Shown here piece after piece: positions 1 through 6,763 of a DNA stretch of 13,154 nucleotides. How positions within the stretch are numbered: position 1 is the stretch's first letter; each line of letters starts with the position of its first letter. This DNA comes from Capsulimonas sp. GTDB lineage: Bacteria; Armatimonadota; Armatimonadia; Armatimonadales; Capsulimonadaceae. A model generated the notes under the pieces. It made no database searches. It saw only the letters and a list, made by a program, of their open reading frames with translations, and had not been told where the DNA came from. Made by a program: the position numbers and the translations under genes. The DNA lies in assembly GCA_025963815.1 (NCBI GenBank), contig JAOQAA010000571.1, positions 1 to 13,154 on the forward strand, written 5' to 3'.

Positions 1-7
1 CACTTTT

Positions 8-337
8 ATGAGCGCCATCTTTACACTCCAGGAAATCCGAACGCTTCGGGCCGCCGTGAATGAGATTATCCCCGCCGACGACTACCCGAACGGCTGGGAC
101 GCCGGCGTCGGCGACTACTTAGAAGCGCTAATGATACGGGAACCGCGCTTCCTCCCGATCTATCAGGAGGGGCTGCGCGATCTCGCGAGCACGAGTGCTT
201 CCGAAACCGAATCCCACAGCGCATTTTCCGGGCTTCTTGTCGAGCATGCGATGGAAGGTTTCTACGCTGATCCCGGCAACGGCGGCAATAAAGACGGCGT
301 GGCGTGGCGCATGATCGGCTATGAGGTGACGGCATGA
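8..337 (+). CDS. Gluconate 2-dehydrogenase subunit 3 family protein (small subunit)
   Basis: A 109-residue protein resembling the small gamma subunit of membrane or periplasmic gluconate 2-dehydrogenases, which partners a GMC flavoprotein. Visible hallmarks are an N-terminal stretch with IIPADD (residues 21-26) and the C-terminal block GFYADPGNGGNKDGVAWRMI, close to the family signature GFYxDPxxGGNxDGxGWxxIGY. It is shorter than most family members, many of which are about 170-200 residues and carry a Tat leader; none is visible here. Only seven bases precede the ATG and no Shine-Dalgarno sequence can be seen, so the true start could lie outside the window, although the N-terminus begins where homologues usually start. 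The stop overlaps the next ATG by 4 bp (ATGA), implying translational coupling with the flavoprotein and a two-subunit complex. The actual substrate is not determined by sequence. Confidence 0.8.
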   Translation: MSAIFTLQEIRTLRAAVNEIIPADDYPNGWDAGVGDYLEALMIREPRFLPIYQEGLRDLASTSASETESHSAFSGLLVEHAMEGFYADPGNGGNKDGVAWRMIGYEVTA

Positions 338-1971
338 CGGCGAATACTTACGATGCGATCATTGTCGGCGCGGGCGCGGGCGGCGGTGTGGCCGCCGCGC
401 TGCTTGCCGAAGCCGGAAAGCGTGTTCTGCTTCTGGAGCGCGGACGTCTGTTGACGTTTGCCGATGTTGGCCGCGATCATCTTCGCAACCAGCGCCTCTC
501 GCTGTATGGCGTCAACGCGGGGCCAGATTTAAAGGACAACCCGCGCGTCGCCGTGGATCTGGAAGGCGGCGCTCGTGTGATTGACGCCACCGACGGCGCC
601 TACCAGAACAATGCGGCCGCCGTCGGCGGCGGAACGCAGGTGTACGGGGCGCAGGCGTGGCGTTATCTGCCCGATGATTTTCGCATGGCGTCGAAGTACG
701 GCGTTCCCGACGGCTCCAGTCTTGCCGACTGGCCGATTTCTTACGAAGACTTAGCGCCGGATTATGAGCGGGCCGAATGGGAAATGGGTGTTGCTGGCGA
801 CGAGGAAGACGCCGGAAAGAATCGCCCACGGCACAAAGAATATCCCATGCCGCCGCTGATGATGAACGCGCAGGGGCGTGCGCTGCGGGTCGGCGCGGAT
901 TCGCTTGGCTGGGACACGCAGCATGTCCCCTTGCTGATTAACAGCACGCCGCGCGGCGGACGCGACGTCTGTGTCCATTGCCAGCAGTGCGTTGGCTTCG
1001 CCTGCCCGACGGACGCGAAAAATGGAACTCACAACACCATGATCCCGCGCGCCCTCGCCACGGGGCTCTGCACGCTGGAGATCGAGGTGATGGCGGAGCG
1101 TGTGATCGTCGACGGCGACGGCCGCGCAACCGGCGTCGTTTATTGGAACGCTCAAGGCGAGCAAGTCACGGCGTCGTCGGAAGTCGTGGTCTTATCCGGC
1201 GGCGCGGTGGAGACGGCGCGTCTGCTGCTGAACTCCAAAACGAACGCCCATCCCAGCGGTCTCGGAAACAACTCGGACCAGGTCGGGCGCAGCCTGCAGG
1301 GGCACTTCTACGCCGGCGCCTATGGCTGGATGGACGAACCCATTTGGGACGGGATCGGGCCGGGACCGACCACGGCGACCATTCGCTTCAACCATAACAA
1401 CGACGGCATTGTGGGCGGCGGTATGCTCTGCGATGATTTTATTATGCAGCCGATCAACTTCGTCAAAGGGATCGCGCCGCCTGGGATGCCTCGGCGCGGT
1501 TTGGAGTACAAGCAATGGGTGCGTCACAGCTACACGCGCATGCTCCGGGTCTTTGGCCCCGTGCACGACATCCCGAGCCCGACAGCCCGCATCGAGATCG
1601 ACCCGAACGTGCGCGACCGCTGGGGCCTTCCGGTCGTGCGCATTTCCGGCGCCACCCATCCCGAAACCCTGCGTGTGCATGCCTTTATGAACGCCCGCGC
1701 TGAAGAGTGGCTGCGCGCAAGCGGCGCCAAAAATATCCGCAGCGATGCGGCGACGCTGGGGCTGAGCGGCGGTCAGCATCAAGCCGGCACATGCCGCATG
1801 GGCCACGATCCAAAGACTTCGGTCACGGACCCATGGGGCCGCGTCCACGGCTTCGATAATCTTTATATCGCCGACGGATCGCTGCATGTCACCAACGGCG
1901 GCTTTAATCCTGTGCTGACGATCCTGGCGCTTTCGTTCCGTGTCGCCAGTCATATTGTTCGATCCTGGTGA
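334..1971 (+). CDS. GMC-family FAD-dependent dehydrogenase (gluconate 2-dehydrogenase flavoprotein-like)
   Basis: A 545-residue GMC oxidoreductase, the probable catalytic partner of the upstream small subunit, oxidising a sugar, sugar acid or alcohol. An N-terminal Rossmann fold binds FAD (GAGAGGG, residues 12-18, with the ribose-binding Glu35). GGGTQVYGAQAWR near residues 98-110 is the second GMC signature. The C-terminal domain holds the active-site pair: His482 in QHQAGTCRMG and Asn525 in GGFNPVLT. Between them lies a cysteine cluster, C213-x2-C216-x2-C219-x4-C224, spaced like an iron-sulfur ligand set; related gluconate and fructose dehydrogenase-like GMC proteins often have a similar CxxCxxCxxxxC stretch. 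No Tat or Sec leader is visible, so either the complex is cytosolic or the partner carries an export signal outside this window. The electron acceptor, usually a cytochrome c subunit, is not encoded here. Family assignment is firm; substrate unknown. Confidence 0.92.
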   Translation: MTANTYDAIIVGAGAGGGVAAALLAEAGKRVLLLERGRLLTFADVGRDHLRNQRLSLYGVNAGPDLKDNPRVAVDLEGGARVIDATDGAYQNNAAAVGGGTQVYGAQAWRYLPDDFRMASKYGVPDGSSLADWPISYEDLAPDYERAEWEMGVAGDEEDAGKNRPRHKEYPMPPLMMNAQGRALRVGADSLGWDTQHVPLLINSTPRGGRDVCVHCQQCVGFACPTDAKNGTHNTMIPRALATGLCTLEIEVMAERVIVDGDGRATGVVYWNAQGEQVTASSEVVVLSGGAVETARLLLNSKTNAHPSGLGNNSDQVGRSLQGHFYAGAYGWMDEPIWDGIGPGPTTATIRFNHNNDGIVGGGMLCDDFIMQPINFVKGIAPPGMPRRGLEYKQWVRHSYTRMLRVFGPVHDIPSPTARIEIDPNVRDRWGLPVVRISGATHPETLRVHAFMNARAEEWLRASGAKNIRSDAATLGLSGGQHQAGTCRMGHDPKTSVTDPWGRVHGFDNLYIADGSLHVTNGGFNPVLTILALSFRVASHIVRSW

Positions 1972-1988
1972 GGAGGACTCCCTAAGAT

Positions 1989-2018
1989 TTGACCCTCCTC
2001 CGGTCTCCGTGCTATACT
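1989..2018 (+). promoter_or_regulatory. Sigma-70-type promoter for glcE (probably leaderless)
   Basis: TTGACC at 1989-1994 (5 of 6 to the -35 consensus) is followed after 18 bp by TATACT at 2013-2018 (5 of 6 to the -10 consensus). The ATG of the next gene begins at 2027, only 8 bases after the -10 box, so the predicted transcription start falls at or next to the ATG. No Shine-Dalgarno sequence occurs upstream of that ATG, which agrees with a leaderless mRNA. Confidence 0.7.
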
Positions 2019-2026
2019 TTGCGTCT

Positions 2027-3259
2027 ATGACGAATGGTTCTTTCGATCTCTTTGGCCGCGCCCCCGCCGCGACTGCCGCTCCGAGCACCATCGCCGACGT
2101 TCAGGAGATCGTGCGTGAAGCCCCCAAGGGCGCGGCGATCGTCCCGTGGGGCGGGGGAACCCGCCAGCATTTAGGCTATGCCCCTGAACGCTACGATCTG
2201 GCGCTGTCCACGCAAAATCTCAATCGCGTGGTCGATTATCAGCCGGCGGATATGACGGTGACGGTCGAGGCCGGGATAACGGTGGCCGCCCTGCAAACCC
2301 TGCTTGGCGAACAGGGCCAGTTTTTGCCGCTCGATGTCGCCCAGCCGAAGCTCCGAACCGTCGGCGGAATCATCGCAGTCCGCGCGGACAGCCTGCGTCG
2401 CCTGCAATACGGCAGCGTGCGCGATTCGCTGATCGGCGTCAGCGTCATCGACGCCCGCGCCGAACTCATCAAAGGCGGTGGCCGCGTTGTCAAGAACGTT
2501 TCCGGCTACGATCTGCCCAAGATGTACTGCGGCTCTCTGGGGACGCTTGGTTTGATCGTCGAAGCATCGTTCAAAGTCTCTCCCCTCCCGCAAACATCCG
2601 CCACCGTGCTGCTGCCTCTGGAAGCCGAACACAACAGCGAGGACGTGTTGGATTCGCTGCTGGCGTCTGAGCTGGTCCCCTCGTTTCTGTATCTGCTCAG
2701 CCCGCAGGCGGCGCGTGTTCTTCTGGAAATGCCGGACGGCGTGGAGCCGTCCCAGATGCTGGTCGTCGGATTCGACGGCGACGAAGAATCCGTTGCCTGG
2801 CAGGTGGAGACCCTGGGGGCGGGCGCGCTGGACGCGGGGTCAGCAGGTACAATAAGAGAACGATTACGCGACTTCGCCCACGTGCCGTCCCCCATGACCT
2901 GCGCGTTCCATATCCTGTCCTCCCAGGTCGGCGCCTTCTCGCGCATGCTGGAGTGGACCGCCCGCCGCGCCGGTTTCACGGCTCAGGTCGCGACGGACGC
3001 CGCGCTGGGCATGATGTGGGCGCATTTTCTCCCGGCGTCCGAGACGTCCGACTGGAATGCACTCTGGCCCGATCTGTTCGACAAAGCCAGCCGCTGCGGC
3101 GGCAGCTTCATCGTCGAGCGCATGCCGGATGAACTGCGCGTCCAAGACAAACCGATCTGGTTTCCTCTCTTGTCGGACTTCGCGCTGATGCAGGGATTGA
3201 AAGAAACGCTGGATCCGGGGCGGCTGTGGAACCCGGGGCGATTTGTGGGCCGATTATGA
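2027..3259 (+). CDS. glcE: FAD-binding oxidoreductase, glycolate oxidase subunit GlcE-like
   Basis: A 410-residue PCMH-type FAD-binding protein of the GlcD/GlcE class. GlcE is the second flavoprotein-like subunit of glycolate oxidase (GlcDEF), which oxidises glycolate to glyoxylate and passes electrons to the membrane quinone pool. The FAD pyrophosphate loop WGGGT is at residues 41-45, followed by VTVEAGITV, and the conserved VKNVSGYDLPKMYCGSLGTLG runs from about residue 155. It is somewhat longer than the E. coli protein (about 350). I chose the ATG at 2027 rather than an in-frame start at 1940 because the earlier one would overlap the previous gene and run translation through a clear promoter (1989-2018). 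It overlaps glcF by 4 bp (ATGA). No glcD is in the window, so its partner must be elsewhere, or this is a two-subunit variant. The family is clear; glycolate as substrate is inferred. Confidence 0.8.
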   Translation: MTNGSFDLFGRAPAATAAPSTIADVQEIVREAPKGAAIVPWGGGTRQHLGYAPERYDLALSTQNLNRVVDYQPADMTVTVEAGITVAALQTLLGEQGQFLPLDVAQPKLRTVGGIIAVRADSLRRLQYGSVRDSLIGVSVIDARAELIKGGGRVVKNVSGYDLPKMYCGSLGTLGLIVEASFKVSPLPQTSATVLLPLEAEHNSEDVLDSLLASELVPSFLYLLSPQAARVLLEMPDGVEPSQMLVVGFDGDEESVAWQVETLGAGALDAGSAGTIRERLRDFAHVPSPMTCAFHILSSQVGAFSRMLEWTARRAGFTAQVATDAALGMMWAHFLPASETSDWNALWPDLFDKASRCGGSFIVERMPDELRVQDKPIWFPLLSDFALMQGLKETLDPGRLWNPGRFVGRL

Positions 3260-4539
3260 ACGACGATTCCTATACAAACGATTTGATGAGCTGCGTCCAC
3301 TGTGGCCTCTGCCTCAACGCCTGTCCCACCTATCTGGAGACCGGTAGTGAGGCGGACAGTCCGCGCGGACGGATTGTGCTGATGCGGGCCATGCATGAGG
3401 GACGTCTATCGCCGAAGGATGAAGATCTGAGGCAGCACATTGACGCGTGTCTCGGATGCCGCGCCTGCGAGACGGCGTGTCCGTCGGGCGTGCCGTACGG
3501 GCATTTGATCGAAGTCGCGCGCGAGCGGATCGACAACGAAGGCGATCGGCCCATACAAGAGACGTTGGCCCGTAAGGCGCTGCTGGGGACGCTGACGCAT
3601 CCCTCGCGGATGGCGGCGGCGATGACTGTCGCGAAGCGCGTCACAGATGGCGACATCCCCGCACTCGCATTAAAGATGCTCTCAGGCGATTCGAATGCGA
3701 AGACGCAGCATGTCCAACTGCCGGACAAGATCAACCCGCCGCTGCCGCCAGCCTACACGCCGGCTGTGGGAAAGAAACGCGCGAGGGTGGGCGTACTCGC
3801 GGGCTGCGTGATGCGTGTTCTTTACGGCGACACAAACGCCGACACCGTGCGCGTTCTGGCCGCGAACGGCTGCGAGGTTCTGGTGAACCGTCGGCAAGGC
3901 TGCTGCGGCGCGCTGCACGCGCACAACGGCGCGCTGGACGAAGCGCGTGGGTTAGCGAAGCAGCTGATCGACGCCTTCTCGCCCATGGACGGCCTCGACG
4001 CCATCATCGTCAATTCCGCCGGCTGCGGCAGTATGATGAAGGATTATGAGTCGCTTTTCGCGGACGATCCCATTTATCTCGCCAAAGCGTGCGCCTTCGC
4101 CGCCAAAGTTCGCGATGTGAGCGAATACTTAGACGAACTGGGTTGGGTGGCGCCCCTTCAGCCGCTGCCCGGTGGGGCGCTGACGATGACCTATCATGAC
4201 GCCTGTCATCTCGCGCATGGTCAGGGCGTACGTGACGCGCCCCGGGCGCTGCTGGGGCTTATTCCCGGCGCCACGCTCGTCTCGCTGAAAGAAAGCGAGA
4301 TCTGCTGCGGTTCGGCGGGCATTTACAATCTGACGGAGCCAGAGATGGCGACCCGGTTGCGCGAGCGCAAGATCGCCAATATTCGGGCGACCGGCGCGAG
4401 CGTGGTCGCGACCGGCAACCCCGGCTGTCTCTCCTGGATCAATTCCGGTCTTGCGGCCGATTCGAAAAATCTCATTCGCGTGGCCCATCCGGTCACGCTG
4501 CTTGCGGAGGCGCTTTGTCCACCAACACACTCGGAGTAA
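3256..4539 (+). CDS. glcF: Iron-sulfur subunit, glycolate oxidase GlcF-like
   Basis: A 427-residue iron-sulfur electron-transfer protein. Two [4Fe-4S] ferredoxin motifs sit at the N-terminus: C13-x2-C16-x2-C19-x3-C23-P and C65-x2-C68-x2-C71-x3-C75-P. They are followed by two cysteine-rich CCG domains, with C216-C217-G and C257 in the first and C317 (DACH), C350-C351-G and C391 (NPGC) in the second. This architecture is that of GlcF, GlpC and LutA-type proteins, which relay electrons from a flavoprotein to quinone. The start at 3256 forms an ATGA overlap with glcE and leaves a normal lead into the first cluster; a GTG at 3226 would add ten residues that have no family counterpart. Adjacency to GlcE favours GlcF over GlpC or LutA. 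All cluster ligands appear intact. Confidence 0.85.
   Translation: MNDDSYTNDLMSCVHCGLCLNACPTYLETGSEADSPRGRIVLMRAMHEGRLSPKDEDLRQHIDACLGCRACETACPSGVPYGHLIEVARERIDNEGDRPIQETLARKALLGTLTHPSRMAAAMTVAKRVTDGDIPALALKMLSGDSNAKTQHVQLPDKINPPLPPAYTPAVGKKRARVGVLAGCVMRVLYGDTNADTVRVLAANGCEVLVNRRQGCCGALHAHNGALDEARGLAKQLIDAFSPMDGLDAIIVNSAGCGSMMKDYESLFADDPIYLAKACAFAAKVRDVSEYLDELGWVAPLQPLPGGALTMTYHDACHLAHGQGVRDAPRALLGLIPGATLVSLKESEICCGSAGIYNLTEPEMATRLRERKIANIRATGASVVATGNPGCLSWINSGLAADSKNLIRVAHPVTLLAEALCPPTHSE
4506..4510 (+). promoter_or_regulatory. Ribosome binding site supporting a TTG start
   Basis: GGAGG lies inside the end of glcF, four bases before the TTG at 4515. No ATG or GTG in this frame occurs for about 140 bases downstream, so this site decides the gmhA start. 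The spacing is a little short for an ideal site. Confidence 0.5.
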
Positions 4540-5108
4540 CACTCGCAGACCATGTCGCCCAGCTGCAGCGCGACTTAGATGGCATACTCGTCTTTGAAGA
4601 AGCGCTGTCGGGGCTCGCGACGGCGCTGCTGGCGTCGTTTGCTCAGGGCGGCAAGATGATGACCTGCGGCAACGGCGGCTCGGCGGCGGAAGCCGCGCAC
4701 CTCGCCGAAGAGCTGACCGGCCGCTTCTACCGCGAGCGCAAGTCCCTGCCGGGCATGTGTCTGTCCATCGACGGCACCCTGCTCACCTGCATCGGCAACG
4801 ACTATGGCTTCGACGAGATCTTCGCGCGCAAGGTCGAATCGCTCGGCCGCCCAGGGGATGTCTTCATAGGCTTCACCACCAGCGGTAACTCCGAAAACGT
4901 CCTGCGCGCCATCGTGAAAGCGCGCGAGCGCGGCCTTATCACCGCAATCTTCTCCGGCAAGACCGGCGGTAAAGCGAAGGGCCTGTGCGATTACGAGTTT
5001 ATTGTCCAGAGCGAGCACCCGTCGGCGATGCGTATTCAAGAGTGCCATCAATTGATGCTGCACGTGCTCTGCGAAAAGATCGAGCGCGTTGTTTTGGATT
5101 TAGAATAG
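4515..5108 (+). CDS. gmhA: Sedoheptulose-7-phosphate isomerase (phosphoheptose isomerase)
   Basis: A 197-residue single SIS-domain protein, the same size as E. coli GmhA (192). GmhA converts sedoheptulose 7-phosphate to D-glycero-D-manno-heptose 7-phosphate, the first step to ADP- or GDP-heptose for LPS core or S-layer glycans. The phosphate-binding loop CGNGGSAAE spans residues 51-59, His62 and the probable catalytic Glu66 lie in HLAEELTGRF, TTSGNSENV is the second SIS loop, and the C-terminal IQECHQLMLH contains the expected catalytic His178. The start is a TTG with GGAGG four bases upstream; it overlaps the end of glcF by 25 bp, so the gene probably shares the glcEF transcript. No functional link with glycolate oxidation is obvious. 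A general phosphosugar isomerase is the main alternative, but the HxxEE and QExH signatures favour GmhA. Confidence 0.87.
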   Translation: MSTNTLGVTLADHVAQLQRDLDGILVFEEALSGLATALLASFAQGGKMMTCGNGGSAAEAAHLAEELTGRFYRERKSLPGMCLSIDGTLLTCIGNDYGFDEIFARKVESLGRPGDVFIGFTTSGNSENVLRAIVKARERGLITAIFSGKTGGKAKGLCDYEFIVQSEHPSAMRIQECHQLMLHVLCEKIERVVLDLE

Positions 5109-5150
5109 CCCTCACCCCCAGTCCCTCTCCCAATACTGGAAGAGGGGAGA
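5109..5150 (+). repeat. CT-rich palindromic intergenic repeat, possible terminator
   Basis: Directly after the gmhA stop comes a CCCTCACCCCCA lead, then a hairpin: CCCTCT (5123-5128) pairs with AGAGGG (5141-5146), a C-A mismatch follows, then CC (5130-5131) pairs with GG (5138-5139) around an AATACT loop. This looks like a member of the short CCCTCACCCC/GGGAGAGGGG palindromes that I recall being scattered between genes in many GC-rich genomes. Four T residues follow at 5156-5159, about ten bases beyond the stem, so any rho-independent termination would be weak. Confidence 0.5.
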
Positions 5151-5169
5151 CAGAGTTTTAGGATTTCAG

Positions 5170-6060
5170 ATGCCGTTTATCGACAAATTAAAGGCGAAGA
5201 CGCCAACATTGTCCTATGAGTTTTTCCCGCCAAAGAACCCGAGTGGGTGGGGAACCCTCTACTCGTCGCTTGGCGCGATCGGGCGCCAAGCTCCCGACTT
5301 CGTCTCCGTGACCTATGGCGCGGGCGGATCCACGCGTCAGAAGACCGTGGAGCTTGTCGGGCGCATTCAGAGCGAATTGGGTATTGAGACGGTGGCGCAC
5401 CTGACCTGCGTCGGCCACTCGCAGAGCGAACTGCACGGCATTCTCGAACAGCTCGAAGCTGCCAGCGTCAAGACCATTTTGGCTCTGCGCGGCGACCGCC
5501 CGAAGAACGATCCGACGTTCACGCCGCATCCTGAAGGCTTCGGACGTGGCTGCGATTTGGTGGATTTCATCCGCCAAAACTTCGGCTTCCATATCGGCTG
5601 CGCGTTCTATCCGGAGAAGCATCCCGAGTCGAGCACCGTCGATCTGGACATTGAGATTCTGAAGGCCAAGCAGGATGTAGGAGCGGACTTCGCCGTTTCA
5701 CAGTTGTTTTTCGATAACGAGACGTTCTATCAATTCCGCGACCGCGCCGCCGTCGCCGGCGTCACGCTGCCTCTGATCGCGGGCATCATGCCGGTGACAT
5801 CGCTCAGCCAGCTCCCGCGCTTTTCCGAACTCGGCGGCTCCCAAATCCCCGCCAAGCTGACCGATTTCCTCGGCGAAGGTTCCGACGAAGAGATTGTCCC
5901 GCGCGGCGTTGAGTACGCCGCCGCCCAGTGCCGCGATCTGATCGACAACGGCGTGGCCGGCGTGCATCTGTACACGCTCAACAAATCGGTATCTTCGGTG
6001 AAGGTGACGCAGGCGCTGCGTGCGTCGGGACATTTGCCAAAAGTGACGGCGGGGAAATAG
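5170..6060 (+). CDS. metF: 5,10-methylenetetrahydrofolate reductase
   Basis: A 296-residue protein, exactly the length of E. coli MetF. It reduces 5,10-methylene-THF to 5-methyl-THF with NAD(P)H and FAD, supplying methyl groups for methionine synthesis; it is a cytosolic TIM barrel. Family motifs run in order: YEFFPPK (residues 16-22, catalytic Glu17), VTYGAGGSTR, AHLTCVGHS, LALRGDRP (104-111, with Asp109 that contacts flavin and folate), GCAFYPEKHPES, DVGADFAVSQLFFDN, PLIAGIMP, and the C-terminal GVAGVHLYTLNKS. The ATG has AGGA six bases upstream. The gene sits 61 bp after gmhA, separated by the palindromic repeat, and 42 bp before the HxlR regulator. No S-box or cobalamin riboswitch is visible in the short leader. 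Nothing is unusual about the protein. Confidence 0.96.
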   Translation: MPFIDKLKAKTPTLSYEFFPPKNPSGWGTLYSSLGAIGRQAPDFVSVTYGAGGSTRQKTVELVGRIQSELGIETVAHLTCVGHSQSELHGILEQLEAASVKTILALRGDRPKNDPTFTPHPEGFGRGCDLVDFIRQNFGFHIGCAFYPEKHPESSTVDLDIEILKAKQDVGADFAVSQLFFDNETFYQFRDRAAVAGVTLPLIAGIMPVTSLSQLPRFSELGGSQIPAKLTDFLGEGSDEEIVPRGVEYAAAQCRDLIDNGVAGVHLYTLNKSVSSVKVTQALRASGHLPKVTAGK

Positions 6061-6102
6061 CGATCCTGTTCGACGGCATGAAACCTAAGCAGAGGAACGG
6101 CT

Positions 6103-6633
6103 ATGAGCTGGGATGAAATGTCCGAGAGTGTTTGTCAGATCGCGCGCGCCCTCTCGGTGGCGGGAGATCGCTGGACATTATTGATCATGCGTGAGGTGGG
6201 GATGGGGATGCGCCGATTCGAGGAGATACAGGCGCAAACCGGCATGTCGTCCAACCTTCTTGCGATCCGGCTGAAGAAGATGGAAGAGGAGGGGATGCTA
6301 GAGCGAAAGCTTTACAGCGCCTCTCCGCCTCGGTACGAATACCATGCAACCCCAAAAGGCAAAGAGCTGGACGCCGTCCTTTTGGCGTTTCGCGCCTGGG
6401 GCATGAGATGGGGCGGATTCGCGCCGGATACTGAGCCGGCGGTTGCGATCGTCCACAAGGAATCCGGCGCGACGATTGAGGCCCCCTGGCAGATGCCCAC
6501 CAGCGACCACCCCTTTACCTTCGACGATATCGACGCATCTGTCAGCAAAGCCTTTCAGAAAGAGCGCGAAGCCCGGAGCGCTTCCTTTAAAAATGGGAAG
6601 CAACGTCTGAAGAAGTCCAAAAACAGCCCCTAA
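6103..6633 (+). CDS. HxlR-family winged-helix transcriptional regulator
   Basis: A 176-residue DNA-binding protein. The HxlR winged helix-turn-helix spans about residues 11-103: CQIARALSVAGDRWTLLIMRE, then RRFEEIQAQTGMSSNLLAIRLKKMEEEGML (recognition helix about 48-61), then the wing ending in PPRYEYHATPKGKEL. Cys11 occupies the N-terminal position that several redox- or electrophile-sensing HxlR members (YodB, HypR) use. After residue 105 there is an extra tail of about 70 residues ending in a basic stretch (KQRLKKSKNSP); many HxlR proteins stop near 110-130. AGAGGA six bases upstream supports the start. A strong promoter with a palindrome over its -10 box lies 68-110 bp downstream, in front of the hydrolase, and is the obvious candidate target. 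Whether it represses, and what it senses, cannot be read from sequence. Confidence 0.9.
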   Translation: MSWDEMSESVCQIARALSVAGDRWTLLIMREVGMGMRRFEEIQAQTGMSSNLLAIRLKKMEEEGMLERKLYSASPPRYEYHATPKGKELDAVLLAFRAWGMRWGGFAPDTEPAVAIVHKESGATIEAPWQMPTSDHPFTFDDIDASVSKAFQKEREARSASFKNGKQRLKKSKNSP

Positions 6634-6701
6634 ACGCGTCGTCCAGATCGAGCCTCCCCCGCATTCTTTTCGCCAATTTTCGATATCAAAGATGTATGGA
6701 C

Positions 6702-6731
6702 TTGACAAATGTCTTTAGTGACTTCTATAAT
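6702..6731 (+). promoter_or_regulatory. Perfect-consensus sigma-70 promoter for the hydrolase gene
   Basis: TTGACA (6702-6707) and TATAAT (6726-6731) both match consensus exactly, with an 18-bp spacer. Transcription should begin near 6738-6740, giving a leader of roughly 25 bases with AAGGA (6754-6758) before the ATG at 6764. A promoter this strong would be expected to need repression. Confidence 0.88.
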
Positions 6732-6743
6732 TGAAGTCACTAA
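6715..6743 (+). promoter_or_regulatory. Operator: 11-bp perfect inverted repeat centred on the -10 box
   Basis: Left arm TTAGTGACTTC (6715-6725) and right arm GAAGTCACTAA (6733-6743) are perfect inverted complements separated by seven bases, TATAATT, which contain the entire -10 hexamer. A dimeric repressor bound here would block RNA polymerase. The HxlR-family gene ending 81 bp upstream is the likely regulator, as HxlR dimers bind dyad operators near their own genes. A role in transcription is more likely than an mRNA hairpin because the start site falls inside the right arm. Confidence 0.8.
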
Positions 6744-6763
6744 TCTCAAGACAAAGGATCTCC

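Noticed and set aside
1970..2002. GAGGAGG and CCTCCTC hairpin around the end of the GMC gene as a terminator
   Set aside because: Seven pairs can form, but no T tract follows and the right arm lies in the promoter spacer, so termination is not supported.
1940..2026. In-frame upstream start for the GlcE-like gene (29 extra residues)
   Set aside because: It overlaps the GMC gene by 32 bp, has no ribosome binding site, and its codons run through a clear -35/-10 promoter. The added residues do not resemble a GlcE N-terminus.
1192..2091. A 299-residue open frame on the minus strand
   Set aside because: It lies opposite the GMC gene and the glcE promoter, has no recognisable domain, and has the composition expected from the antisense of GC-rich coding DNA.
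2846..2870. TACAAT-like -10 motif within glcE
   Set aside because: It has no matching -35 box and no gene start nearby; the bases are explained by coding sequence.
6731..6763. TTG start 33 bases upstream of the hydrolase ATG
   Set aside because: It lies inside the promoter/operator and upstream of the predicted transcription start; the ATG at 6764 has a well-placed AAGGA.
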